A model generated the notes under the pieces. The model ran no database searches. It saw only the letters and a list, made by a program, of their open reading frames with translations, and was not told the origin of the DNA. DNA of 64,000 bases from Pyricularia pennisetigena (taxonomy: Eukaryota; Ascomycota; Sordariomycetes; Magnaporthales; Pyriculariaceae): the NCBI RefSeq assembly GCF_004337985.1, contig NW_021940918.1, positions 496,001 to 560,000 on the forward strand. Reading direction: 5' to 3'. Positions 21,227-34,607 of this stretch are shown here, in pieces (position 1 is the stretch's first letter; the number at the start of each line of letters is the position of its first letter). A program made the translations under genes and the position numbers.

Positions 21227-23907
21227 TTACGGGTAATCTCGTGCAGCCCTGTTGCCTCTCTCGTCATCCGCATATCTCGCCGGCAGGCTTTCCCAAAGAG
21301 GTCGCTCTACCAGCACTACCTCGAGCTGTCCCTGCTCCTGGTGGCCAAAGGACTTCAACGGCACGGCACCGAGTATTGGCCGGTATTTGTAGGTATGCCA
21401 CCACCCCGCACTGGCGGCCTTGGCCTTCCCGGCCTCGTCGTCATCGTCCTCTTCTGCCGCCCGCAGGCTTTGCAGCTCGCCACCATCAGACTCGTCATCA
21501 TCGTCATCCGGCTGCCGTCTGCCATTGGAGGTGTCTTCCAGCTCCAGGTCAATCCATTCACCGGTGGCTCCAGTTGTTTTCTGGATCTTTACTGAATCCA
21601 GAGCACCGACGCCCATTCTGTTACCGGCGCCGCTGAAGTGGGCATCTCGCTTCCTCTTGGTGCCCGGCTTGAGGTCCTGAGACCCGCTCGCCTGCGGCTT
21701 TGAGAGATCATGCGATGTGTCCAACATGAAGAGCGACGACGCGCCGTAGAGCCATATCCGTGATCCTTGCCACAGGGCACCCTTAATAAGGTCCCTGCTG
21801 GCCCTGAAAGCTTCGGGCAGTTTTCCATAGGGGTGACGGCGTGCCCATGGCGTCAGCGTCCCCATGGTGGGATGGAAAACGAAGACCCATGATGCGGTCG
21901 TCACTGCCAGCAACTCGTAGTCGCTGTCCGAACTGCTTGGCAGCGTATTCGAGAATGAAAGAACTGTCACCGCGCTGGGAAGTTTCGGGATAAGGGCGCC
22001 CTTGGGGTTACGAGTCCATGCCCCCACACTGGCTGCAGTGGTCTCGTCATCATCGGAGTCGTCGGATGAGGAAGACACGTCATCTTGCTTTTTCTCCGTC
22101 TTGGTACCGTCACCATTGAAAATCCAGGTGTCGATGAAGCCCGATAGGTCTGCCGTAGCAAGCAACTTGCTGTCAGGGGCAAATGCTGCGTGTGTAATTT
22201 GCCTTGGGTAGCCGCCCAGGCCGAAATGCAAACTGTGACTGATCGCCTCTCGCTTGAATCTTCTTAGTTTTTGGGGTTTTGAGGTAGCAGCCAGCTGTAG
22301 TTGGCTCCCGGAACCGTCAATGTCGACCCTAAGCAGAGAAACCTCGCTACCTTCCCGAACTAGGCATATCCACTTGCCGTCAGGGGAGACTTGAACTAGA
22401 GAGGCACCCAGATTGGCAATGGTCTCGGGCAAGGCCACTCTGGTGACCGTGAGCTCCTCCTTGTCTTCATTGGAGCCCTGCTTCTCGACTGACAGCCGGA
22501 ACAATTTGATTTCGGCAACCGTCGATACGGCCAAAAGAGCACCGTCTTCGCTGATGGCGGCCGACACTATGTCCGCAGAGCCCTTAATGAGCATCCTTTT
22601 CAGGGTTCTCGGGGTTTTAACTCCATCGCTATCAACGTCCCCAGTCGGCTCGAAAGATCGTTCTGGGACCTTCCAAACGTGTACCTCCCGACCCCACCAG
22701 CTGAGAGCAAGTCTTGCCTTTGGAGCACTGACGAGTGGAGTGGACTGTGGTAGATGTGATAGTTGTCTGTGATTCTCCAGACCTGCTTCTCTGAGAGGAA
22801 TGACGATTGGGCTCGCATCAGATCCTGATCTGGCTGTTAGCTAGGGCTGGTAGCAATGCTGATGTAGATAATGCGAGTGTTGATCGCAGACTGTAGCTTA
22901 CCTCCAGACACTACTACACTCATTCCCCGCCCTTCAAATGCAGCGAGAGCCTTGACGTCGTGAGAATGGTACCTTCGGTGAAAGACTTTCGACCAACGAG
23001 TCGAGTTGTGTCCTCCGAGTCGCTTGTAGAGGATGGTTTTCCTGTCCATACCTCCGCTGAAGATTGCCGAGCCATCCGCACTAACAGCAAGGCTAAGCAC
23101 ATCTTGGCTATGGCTCTGAATGCGCTGAGCCTGAGTATATGTCTTGCCGTCCCAGATGCACACCTGACCAGTTGAATCTCCAGAGACGATATCCCCATTG
23201 GCCAGAACCTTGACGCACCAAACGATGACGTCCTTGGCGCCGCCGATGAGGTCCCGACCAAGCGTCATCTTGCGAATTTCGGATCCGTTCCGAGTATTGA
23301 AGATGCGAATGCTACCATCGGAGCAGCCGACCACCACGACATGGCGAGACTGGAAGGCGATGCTAACAAAGTGCACCTTTTTGAGAGGATTCTTGACCAG
23401 AACTCTCTGCAGACGCAGCTCGTCGTCTTCGATCGAGTATAGCACCAAGCAGCCGTCGCCAGTACCCGCCACCAACCGGGAAGAGCTCTGCCCCTCGGGC
23501 GCAGGCTGCAGGCCCAGACACCATATGTCTCCGTGCTGGCCACTCGCGTGCGCTTTCGGGCGCGCCTTGGCGAGATCCCACTCGGTGACTGTGGCGCCAC
23601 CGCCGATGCTGAAGAGTCTCGACTTGCCGAACGCGACTCCGCCCTCGGCGAGAGGAACATCAGGCTCGGTGGACCAGACCAGGGCGTCCGTCTTGCGACC
23701 GACACCGCCGTGGATGATGGTCTCTTGGTGCCAGACGCCATCTAGCGGATTCCATATCTCGATGTCGCCATTCTCGCGACCCACTGCCAGACGGACTGGT
23801 ATAGACTTTTGGGACTTCTCGCCGGGGCCGATGTAAGGTCTGTTGAAGGCGAGGGTGTTTATTGCGGACGTCGGGTACGGCACGAAGCGACAACGGTGGA
23901 TATCCAT
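21227..23907 (-). CDS. utp4: U3 snoRNP protein UTP4 (cirhin) WD-repeat protein
   Basis: Two exons, 23907-22902 and 22833-21227, giving 870 residues. The N-terminus MDIHRCRFVPYPTSAINTLA and the series of WD40 blades (for example SRLVAGTGDGCLVLY, GCSDGSIRIFNTRNG, SGDSTGQVCIWDG, IFSGGMDRKTILYK) match UTP4/cirhin. A second beta-propeller is expected to follow from about residue 350. A low-complexity acidic segment sits near 770-810, and the tail contains the family-typical YRPILGAVPL segment. The protein belongs to the t-UTP subcomplex of the small-subunit processome and acts in nucleolar 18S rRNA maturation and Pol I transcription. The single intron falls in SVVVSGG|ARSGSD. Confidence 0.92.
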
Positions 23908-25260
23908 AGTGCCGGTAGAGGCAAGGAAAGGGATTTGAAAGCAGGCCAGCGGATGGCGACAGAATCCTAGGAATTGTGGCTAACCAGAGCAGCAACTAAC
24001 TTGTCGGCATCGGCATCGGCGTCGACGTCAACTCCAGGCCCCGAACGGCGGCAGCTTCAATGCGGTCTTCCAATTTTTTTTTTCTGCAGTCGTTATCGAT
24101 AAAGCATGACGGCCCCGCACAGAGCCGATCCCCACACTTTGATCAACTCCACAATTCAACCGCACATATCCCCACTTCAGGCCTACCCTGCATTCCAAAG
24201 CTGTAACTCACCTTACCCTGTACTCCTCTCGGGAATATCTGTATTGACATAACGTCAATATTTCATCACCAGGACGACGAGGACGACGAGGGCAGGAATT
24301 TGGCTACTTGAAAAAGAAGAAACGTTGTATTACCTCCGCGGACTAAAAAAAGTGGCTGGACATGCCGGAGTCTCAATCCCGGAATGCGACTGTAAAAGAG
24401 CCCGCTCACCATCAATCAGAAATATCTACATCATGATCACTTAATTAGACGGCACATTCAATGGTCTCATGTGAGATACCAAGCTTCGATATTCTTGGCT
24501 GCATAGAAGTCGTTGACGTAACTTGGACAAGCTGGCGTAGCAAACATCAATTGCCGATCATTGAAGACTCTTGGTAGCAGCAATGGGAAAGGTCCCGAAA
24601 AAGTTTACGCGCCGTCCTCGTACCCGACCAGGGAATGCTTCCTAGTCCCGCAGTTGGAAAAAGAGATTTTCATGTTTGAATCTCGTTGCTGTAGATGCGG
24701 CATCTACCCTGAGTCGAACCGCCTCCCGAAAGCCGAGTGTCAGAGGGATCCGGTGCTGGTCGCCCGGCCGACAAGCCCTTCTCGGCGCTTCCATAGCTCA
24801 TTGCAAACATGGGCTTTTCCGCCGTTGCAACAAAAGCCCCGTAGCTCCATTGCCCAACGTACAGTGTTTATCAGTTCAAGTGCTAAAAATGCCTCTTTTT
24901 TTTTTCTTTTCGATTTTCTTCTTTCACGACGGGGTTCCAGGGGGCAGAGTCATTTTTTTTTTACCTTCACCGCCGTCGGTCTAAGTGAGGATCACTTGGG
25001 TTGTGGAAAGAAGTAAAAAAAAATCTACCGCTACGTGTCACACGACATATACAGCTCAATAACTAGGTGACAAAAAAACGCAATGAGTGGAGTTTTGCCC
25101 AGCATCAATGTCTGAATGAAGACCCAACTCTGGATCCAAGGGAGGAGGTATGAAAAATTTCAGACAGTACGTGAAAATTTTCGTGGTGCTTGCATGCAGC
25201 GTTTTTCTTCTTCGGACACAAGCTCTGTGGATCGACCCCATATCGTAGGAGGACTGTATG

Positions 25261-25293
<33 letters not shown>

Positions 25294-28200
25294 GACACCA
25301 CAATACCTTAGACCGATAAATCTCGGACCACGATGCTCCATCAAAGTTCATCACACACTACTGCACCGCGGCCATACACCGGTAGTTCACTGATGACGGG
25401 CTTTCCCTGACAGACAAGATGCAACTGACTGACTTGATGTTCGAGGTTCGCAAGTCGGCCAGCCGGATAAGCGACGGCGTGCATCATATTGCCAAGTCTT
25501 TGAGCATTTTCGGGCATCATTGGCCGATTGGGGTGTGCGTATCAACTTGAGACTGATCAGCTCCTGAGCAGAATGGTACATGCATGGCGTAAATTGGGGT
25601 GGTCTTTTTTTTTTTTTTCTTTTTTTCTTACCGAGTTATTCGTATTTTATTCCCTAACTGGGTGAACGTGATGCGCGATCTTTCGCGCCACAAAGGAAAG
25701 GTTGCGAAAGATCCGGTCATGTCAGTCATTATTTTTACAAGTAACGTACGGAGTACATCAAGACCCTTGCTTTGCCCCTTACTAGTGTTACTAGACTAGG
25801 CACTTTGCAACAGAGTTTTAACTCAGGTCCGTCCCAGCAACGCGTAAGCCAGGGGTCTGAAGCGCGACTTCAATTAAACTCGCACCACTCACGCGTAAAG
25901 TGCCTGAGCACATTGGGCACGCACCACTTTCAATGTCAACCCATCACCGATTGCAATCCAAACCCACTGCATAAACAGGACACTCTCTTTTCTGAGCAAG
26001 GTAGACAGACAGAAATCACATGGAGCAAGTTTCAAAAAGCTGCTGATAATCATTACCAGGCAAGAGAGACCCAGAACATAAATTTCTTTGGATACCAATG
26101 TTACCGGTCTAATTTTTACTGTCCAGGTGAGAAGGGGAGAAAAATCATCTCATGTGACAATACTTACAGACTGTCCCCAAAGTGAGCCAAGCGTCATCCT
26201 CACTTGTTAAACTGTGGTTCTGGGTTCTATCGAGGACATTGTCTTTCCATGGGGCTGTACAAAGCTCCCCCGTTTCCCAGCCTACCTTTTTTTTTTTTTT
26301 TTTTTTGCTCGTCGGTGACGACGACGGCGGCGGAGCTAGACCAGGCACTGCCCCTGTTTAGCCAGCTGTGACTTTTTATGGCTACGGAGTCGAACCGGGG
26401 GGTTTGATGACCGCTACTCTACTGTAGTATTGTAAAGTCTTCTGAATAATAGTCTGTCAAGTATATCCCGGCTCCATCATCCGTCAGTTCGTGGCAGAGT
26501 GGACACTGTTGAAAAGTTGCTACAGTTATACTTTGCACGGCTGGGCGCGCTTCTTCGCTGTTCTTTTTTTATTGTATTAAATTATTAGGCGGAAAAAAAA
26601 ACCTCCCCGAGCTCAATATCACCCCTGGAAACATAGACGCGCCGTGCTCGGGGTGGACCTTTCAATGTGCCAAATTGGATCTACCTTGCTACCCAGCCAG
26701 CGGGCAACAGACAAGGGGTTCCGAATGGATGAGCAGAGAGAAAAGTGTAATTGCCGAGCCGGAGGAAATCAAAGAAATTTCTCTAGTTCTCACTATACCA
26801 CCACGGTAAGGTCGCAGATGCAGAGCAACCTGACCCGGTCCAACTCTGGCATGTATTATATAGAGACACCGTGGTGATATGGAGCAAAAGAAAAGGCTGT
26901 TTAAAGCAAAAGATCGCTGCAACGAAACTTCAGCCTGCCTTGGTTTCTTGCGTTTACCCCTTGCCCCGCAAATGCATTTCGTGTTTAATTGATTTTATTT
27001 CTTCTTTCTCGTTACGCGTTTCCGTAGTCCAGTCACCCAAGTCAGACAATAGTCATACATGTCATGTCAGTTTCTTGGTTGCTTACTACTATGTCCAGGC
27101 AACTTCCTCGTCATTTTGCAAGTTTTCTTTTTTTGTTTTTCCTCTGCAAAGTCCGTCGAGTAAGGGTGTCCGAGCTAAAAACCTCCAGGCTCCTCACTGT
27201 GCGCTCCAGAGCGCGCGCGATGCGCGAACTGAAGAGTGCGGAAAAATTCAAAGACGCGATGTCACGAAACGAAACGGCGGGTCGATGGGGGCGAAACCCA
27301 TTTTTGACGAGGCCTCTTTTTGCTCTGCCCTCACTCCCCTCTATTCCATACGTGCATGTATTCCTTCCCGCGCCTATGGGTCGTCATGTGGAGGTGTCGT
27401 GCTTTAGGAGCTACGTAATAAGTTGACTTTTGGGAACTGACGCAGGCAAAACTCCAACCAATTAGTGTGGCGGGGTGAAATAGGCGGCGGCGGCGGCGGC
27501 TTTAGACACCGTCAAATGTATCAGGAACCAGGTGTACGTGCCCTTGTGCCAAAGCTACTGCAGGGAAAGCAAGAGAGCTGAACCGTCTAGCTAAGTTCTA
27601 TTTCATATGCTGGGTCGTTCGCCTTGGTTTTAGCCAACAATTCGACAGCTATCTCTCGATTGCAATGCCAAGGGATGAATGAGGCCCAGGTTACCAACAG
27701 ATAAATGGCTTTAATGGAGCTAACGCAGGGTCCAAGAATCGTCTGAATCTTCAAAAATAGACCTCAATTGGTGGTCCATAGCTTGGTGCGCTTTGATGCC
27801 TTAGACCCAAGGCTTTGCTCTTCAAACATATCTTGATGACGAAACGGCCGGCGCCGCTTGACCAAACACGGCCGTCCCGTTGTCTTGGCGGGACGATAAT
27901 TAGGCCCGGGCTTTCCGCAAAGTTGTGAAGTTTCACTTGAGAGGCACGTGAACTGATCGATTGACTGATTGATTGATTGACGGTATTCAGATGCCGATGT
28001 CCAGAGTCCAACTACGGCGGATAATAGAGACAACTCCACTTGGACTTGGTTCGGTTTCTTCTGAACAGGAACTATACTGACATGGTCGGACAACATTGTC
28101 GCACCGCAAATAAGTTTCCTTGGCTTTGTTCGCTGCCTAGTTCGTTTTTAGTTTAAACTAGCTCTAGGTCATCGGCTGGGATTGTTTCTCTCTTACAAAG

Positions 28201-29173
28201 AAATCCCTATCCCTGCTACACGACAAAAGCACGTTGTTGGTTGTGCCCAAAAATATCCGGCCGGTCGGGTCTTCAAATCTGGGCCTTCAGGTTTTTCCTC
28301 GCATCGCGTGTGCTCCGACCAGATCGCGCTGAATGAGGATGCATTCCCTGGGCCCTCTGGATGTTACGGCATTTCATGGTTGTCCATGCAAGGCCGCTCG
28401 CTGCAGCTGCGGGGGCGGCTCAGTCAAGAGTGAAGTTACTGGATCGCTTACACCATGTAGTAGCGATGTTGCGGTCTGTATACCTGCCAGGGCAATGCAC
28501 GATCGCTTCCATGCTTTTGCTGGTTGTTTAGGCTTGGATCCTGTGTTTGTTCTGGAACCTCAAACAGCGGCCGGCGTGTTTGTTTGAACTGTAATGGACA
28601 CATCATTCAATGTACCTCTCCTAAACGCCCTAGCTAACATTACAATACTGTAAACTTACTTGAACTTGTTTGTACCTTATCTGAATAAGGTAGGTAGGTG
28701 GCTTCCCCCTTCCCCTTCGGTCGTTGGTGTCACGCCAATCTCGATTCGAGAAGCGGGGACCCACGCTTGTTGTGTGGTAGGCCCTGTTCAGTCTCCTGGT
28801 TTCTGAACCTGGGCCTTGGCGTCAACTCTACCTTTCAATGGCTAGAGCCCCCTCTTTCCAACTCCTGAAAATCAGCTGGGCCGGTTCCAGCTATCATGAT
28901 CGCAGGCAGGCTGATAGATAAGTGATGACACGCAGCATAAAATCCATTGCAGAATCGGGGATACCATTGGAGCCTTTTCTAGGCGTTGCCAATTCTGCTT
29001 GTTCTCATTTACCAGCCAGCCATTTCTCTGACCCATGTCTCCCCGGGTCAGCCTGCCGTGGCCCATGGAGCACGAAAATAGGCACCAAGACTGGAAGGCT
29101 TGCATGTTCGCGTCATCAGCCACCCGTTGCGTCGGCCCCAGTGGCCGCACCGGGCCTAAAAACACTCCATGAT

Positions 29174-29210
<37 letters not shown>

Positions 29211-32143
29211 CCTTCTCGCCTTACCCCTCGAAAATCGAAAGGATTCGCAGCTAGACTAATAAATGGAAGCGGGTGGCCGCTCGGAGCTTGTTTCTCGCCG
29301 GTCACATCACGCATTACAGCCAACCAGCCAGCCTTGTTCCGCTCTGCTTGCTGACAATGTTCAACTTTGGGACTTAATACGACACGGAGTGCTACTCAAA
29401 GTGTGAAAGCCCCAGGTTGGTGCCTTGCTTTGGGGTGGCATTGGCTCGGCTCCCTTTTCCATTTCGGTCCCATTCATTGGCTACTTCGCTTGAGCTGGGC
29501 GCACGATTAAAGTCGAGAAATACAAATGATTATGGACCTATCGTATGCATTGTTCAGACGGCGACAGCTAATCTGGGCACATGAATTAAGCATGAATTGT
29601 GATTTTCGAGTAATAAATAATACTTTTGTTCTGCATTGCGGAATAAAAATATATGCGAGATGGACATTCATGGAGCGGAGTCGTCGGCTCGCAGTGTAAA
29701 GCGCGCAACACACATCCTTGCCCTTGAGAGCTTTCACTGTGGCACAGCAAATGCGCCCCTTGCTACTACGGAGTAGTTTGCAGGTCTGGGTCTGATCTAC
29801 ACACATACCGTACCGTAGTGATGTAAGTCAGGTTTCTACCTTGTCTTCGTTGGATCCTAGCACAGGAGTTAAAGAGAATACATAGATTAGCAAACCATCT
29901 CGTTTTTTTCATCTTTTCGAAAAACGCTCACGGGGGAGGGATGGCGTGTATGCACCTCTCGCAATAGCACACCCCCCTGGCAAGGCTATCTTGGAGGCTG
30001 CAGATCAAAGAAGCGCCATGGAACGCGTGAGATCTGAGGCCCCGATGCGACTACACGTCTGCCAGCGTGGCATACATGAACATATTACATACCACCCTAG
30101 CATAGCGTGCTTTAGCATTTCTATTCGTTTGTCAATTTTGGTGACCGTGTGAAGAAAGGATTCTCCTGGTAGTTATTCGTTGCCCTTGTCGCAAACGTCA
30201 TTTTGATAATATCTTGACAACAATAAACAGACTCACTGCATGAAATGTCGCGAAAGCAATAATATCCAAGGGATAAAAAAGGGCCCGAATTTTACAGACC
30301 GCATAGAGGCCAGTATGCAGGATCGTGGTTGTTACTAGGTATGTTGCGTCCAAGTGACTGCGCAAAAAATGGGAGAGAAAAAGCAATGGACAATCAGCCA
30401 ATGTACGGCACGGAAGACCCCTTAAAAGGCGGTCGGGAACCATGGAATTTAATGCGAAACCCAAATTTGCGGGCTTTGGACCACCTCGCGATCTTGTCGC
30501 GACAACAGCAAAGCGGCTGACTTCCAGGGGGTTTTTTTTTTTTCCTATTTGATCTTTTTCGTGCGTACTGTATGGGATGGGATTGCTCAAGGCGTGTTAT
30601 TGCACGACACACCAAAACGCGACCAGGACAAAAGTAACCCCAAAAGGCTGAACCCGTCCCCAGGGGCGCGCCGGGAGCCAATCGTAGATTGCCAAATCGG
30701 CAATTTATCCTTAAATCCCGCTGGGCCATTGCGGGTGGTTGCGAGCCACTCTCCAAACGCCATAAAGGGGCTTGAGATCTATTTGATTAATGTCGGCCAG
30801 TGATGCCAAGGCTATTGCATAGAGACAATGCAAACAGGTACGCAGCAGGAACTTAGTAAACATTACTATTCCCACAGTAAATTGTTCTCCACGCGTCTAT
30901 CCCAATGTCGTCAATGTTCTCCTGCTTACTGTGAGGGTTCACTGGTAGGGAAGTGACGCGATTGGCGAAGCTGACCCCAGTTAAGGCAGGCGTCCAGGAC
31001 AATTTAACCTAGCTAGCTATTTCTATCAGTGGAAGAGCAAAGTAGCAATACTACTGCCCTGTACCTGGTGCCGTACTTTACAGTAGCAATTACCACTTTA
31101 CACTCTATCTCTGGCCTACGTAGTACCGTTACCTAGTTGCCTAGGAACCTGTAAACCTAAGCACCTACTGCAGTACATCTTAGATGACAGTATATTAGGG
31201 GAGCGACAAAACTGGTAACAAAGCTATGCGGTAATCCCTGCCGAAAATCTCTAAACTAGCAGTAGAAGCTGAGTTTTCAGTACTGTGGGCCGGGATTTGC
31301 CCTCAAATGCAAAGTGTAGCGTCTTCAAATGACGATGTCTTGTTTTCCGCCTCGTCGCAAATTGCTGTGCTATTCTCTATACATTCTCGCATGGGATCAC
31401 GGCTTCCTTGCAGGTATGCATACGACGATTGCTAGCGTCCCGTTATTTGGGTCATTTCTTCTCTCCTTTTGGTTTGTGGTGTGCTGCAGCATTGAACTAG
31501 GTAGCGCAACATGTATTACATACTATCGCAGCGTGCTTGATTTTTTCTCAGTCTACGGCGTAATACCTGCGTTGCTGCTGCTGCTGTCACCCCTGGCCTG
31601 GTCGCGCTCGCGAGGCCCCACCAGCAAATGGCTACTGCTACTACCTAAAGCCGGTTTCCTAACTTTGTTACAATGGGCCTTTTGGCAAAGCTTACTGCCT
31701 CACGGGTCGATGCGTAGGCAATTCTGTCGATTGCTGCCACAGGCGTGCCGAGGCGTCAAGACCTGTTTTTCTTTATGGTCCCGAAAATTAATCAAGCCGC
31801 ACAGTTGGGACAACCCGCTTGGCCCGTACACCGGCGGCTAGGGGCGTGTGAATCGTTAATTGTTTGTTTTTGTTTCTGCCAATCACTGCTTTTTGTTTAC
31901 CAGCCGGGCAAACCATCTGTTTGTATCCTCTGCCGGGGCTTCCATGTGAATGCAGTACTAGGACGGCCCAGGTCCGGTGCTTGTCATTCATTTCGCCATA
32001 GTGGAAGGGGTGGAAAGTCGTTGTGCGTGATAGGATGGGGAACGTCAAGGGTGGAAGTAGGAGTTTCCTTTCCTGTTCTGGGAACAAGCAGCCGAAGCTA
32101 ATCTATGACCGCGTTGTGGCCTTACTAGGGAACGTAGGGATTA

Positions 32144-32176
<33 letters not shown>

Positions 32177-34607
32177 AAATAGAGGAAAAATGTATTTTAA
32201 AGGAAAAATAAATAATAGGAGAATAATAAATATTATAATAATAAACGCGTTGGTTTACTCCGTTGTGCCCATCTTTTACTACTGGGGAAGGGACAATTGA
32301 ACCTATCAAAGCCAATGTAATGCCAGCGGGGACCCCCTCTCACACACACACACACACACACACGTCTTGCCCACCAGTCGTCCAGCCTAGGGTGGTGCTG
32401 GGGGTGCAGGCGGGCTGGACTGGCTGGCTTCTCCCAGAAAATCAGCTCGTGACGGGTGGAAAGGACAGAGTAATAGGAGTGGTGGACAAGGTTGACTGCG
32501 GGGCCTCCTGTTTCTGCGCACTGTCCCCGGTGGAGCACGAGTCGCGCCAGCGTACAGTTTTTGTAACGACAAGGTGACGGGCAGGGAGCTAGCGGAAGCA
32601 TTGCAGCACTTCACAATCCCAGGCCCATCCCAGCTTAGCCATCGGCTTGGCCAAACTGATGGCACCCACCCGTCCTTCCTCACCTGTCTGGCAAGCTGGG
32701 GGGCTTGTCTTAGCAGAGACCAGGTAAACCGGGGCCAATCTCATCCAGTCCCTTTTGCTCATCCCAGTTGTCCTCCAACTCCTTGCTCCTGATAACTTCC
32801 ACATCTTCCTTTCCTGTTTGCACTTCTTCCTTTTCCCCCCCTCCGTCGTCGTCCTCTCCTCCTCCTCCGCCTCTTCCCCCCTTCTCCTCAATCCGTATCC
32901 AGTCATTCCGAGTCGCCGCCAGCACTTTCAAGACGGTCGCTTTACTAGTGCACTCGACACCCCTGGAGAAGAACCGAACGAACGGGAGGGAATAAGGAGG
33001 AGACTTTCGCTCGCTGGCTTGGCAGTAGCAAGTGCAAGACCGGAAACTAAAAGAGACACCGAACATATAGATATTACCACCAAAGGACCGTTCCTCTTTC
33101 TCTTGCGATTGGGGACCTTCTTTTGATATCTAATGTCAGCTTTTTGTGTTTCAATTTTGTGAGTTTGCCGCTGCCAAAAAGGGAAGCAGAAATAAAGTAC
33201 CAAAAAAAAAAAAAAAAACGCCAACTGCCGGCGCCCTTCGCAACCCACCAACCAAACCCACACCAAATCATCCAACCCCCTTCAACAAAACGACGGTCGA
33301 CGGCATTCCGAACTGGCATTCTTCCGTTTCGACAGCCAGGAATCTACCGATCATCTACCCTCAGCTTCATTCCACGACAACCGGCTGCTTATCCCTTTCT
33401 CCGTCGCGGAGAGGATTTGCGGGTCCGTTCGACAAATCTTTTCTACCTGTGCTTAGCTGGTGCTGAGTGCAAGGTTGAAGAGCTTCACGGAGGAGCCACG
33501 AGGGGCTTTGAAGAAGCAAAATCCACCAATTCGCATCTGTTTCGCATTGATTTAGGTCATTGTGAGGCTATTGCAACTCTGAGCGTCGATTGAGGTACGG
33601 TATGGTGCATGCAGCTGCCGGTCTTTCTTTGTCTTTGTTCATCCATGCGTTCCTGCACTAGTCTAGCCCAACCACACCCGACCGCCGTTGGAAACCTACT
33701 TCCATTTAACAAATTGCCTGTGCATCCATCCGTCAAATTCCATGCAGCCACAAGCAGGAACCAAACCATTCTTTTGCAAAGAAATAAAAAAGGAAGAAAT
33801 CGCCCACTAACAAAAAATGTGTGTCTCGCTCTCTAGGTCCATGCCGGCAACCTCCATCCCCAATCTCGCTCATCAGTCGAAACCATTTCTCCGTGGGACA
33901 CGTTAACTCGTAGCTCCCACCCTCTGGAATTGGTTCATCTCGTCCCGTCTCTTTGAGATCACCGTGGCGGTAAGGGATCTCCCGAATTCTATCAACTCCA
34001 AGCCTAGTCATCAAGACCTTCCATCTCGCCTCCATTCGCCTGTTGCCATAGGGCGTTCCTCTTCGGGAATAGCTTTACCCTGGGGAATATCGTCGACAAG
34101 ATCGTGCAATGTTTTTGATAACATGAGCGCTATATGTGGCCCCTACAATGGTTTTCTGCTGCATCGCGATTCCAGCGCAAGCAATTGAGACTGACGTCAA
34201 GACATTCACAGGAATTTATCCATCTCGGTCCCTTCTCATAAACTGGCCCAGATCCCGGCCACTCCCACTTAGTCTTTATTTCAGGTTTTCATTCTGGATT
34301 CTCGTTCTGTTTCGACCTGTCTCGGCGTCCAGCCACTGTCACTCTTTTACGTCAACCATATGCAACACGCTCCTTTAATACTCTAATAATCGACCTTCCT
34401 TACCCGAGGTCACCTAATCACAGCTCACTCGACGGCATCACAAAAGTCGATACCACAATTACCACGTTTATCAAAAACGGCATTCTTTTACCGACGTTAG
34501 CGTCATCACACTCATTCGACTGGACAATACTGGGACATCCCGCAAGTTTCGATCTCTGCAAGCCTGAGTAATTCATTCGAGTTGCTCTGCAATCATCCAC
34601 CGCAATC
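23908..34607. other. 10.7-kb gene-free region upstream of the G1 cyclin
   Basis: An unusually long spacer for a fungal chromosome arm. Neither strand offers a gene with a proper start, splice signals and protein-like content; the longest ATG-initiated frame (31329-31841, 170 codons) is hydrophobic and unrecognised. Contents seen: homopolymer runs at 25261-25291, 26287-26306 and 29178-29208, a (CGG)n stretch near 27485, a (CA)n stretch near 32341-32362, A/T-rich low-complexity DNA at 32140-32240, and five ACGCGT hexamers (25840, 25891, 27014, 30891, 32245). The rightmost 1-2 kb is probably promoter and long 5' leader of the cyclin gene. Confidence 0.5.

Noticed and set aside
24690..24770. Second B-box-like word (GGTTCGACTC on the minus strand)
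   Set aside because: The flanking bases do not pair into a T stem and no cloverleaf is possible.
24561..25016. Open frame of 151 codons beginning at TTG
   Set aside because: No ATG start, phenylalanine runs from poly-T, and no family resemblance.
26345..26420. tRNA-like sequence on the minus strand (GGTTCGACTCCGTAGCC)
   Set aside because: The T-loop-like word is present, but the T stem is four bases short and no matching acceptor strand or anticodon arm could be folded.
26871..27407. Open frame of 178 codons
   Set aside because: Begins at GTG; the translation looks like spacer sequence, with long hydrophobic and low-complexity runs.
31329..31841. ATG-initiated frame of 170 codons, hydrophobic
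   Set aside because: No signal-peptide logic, no homology recognised, no splice context, and a composition typical of translated spacer DNA.
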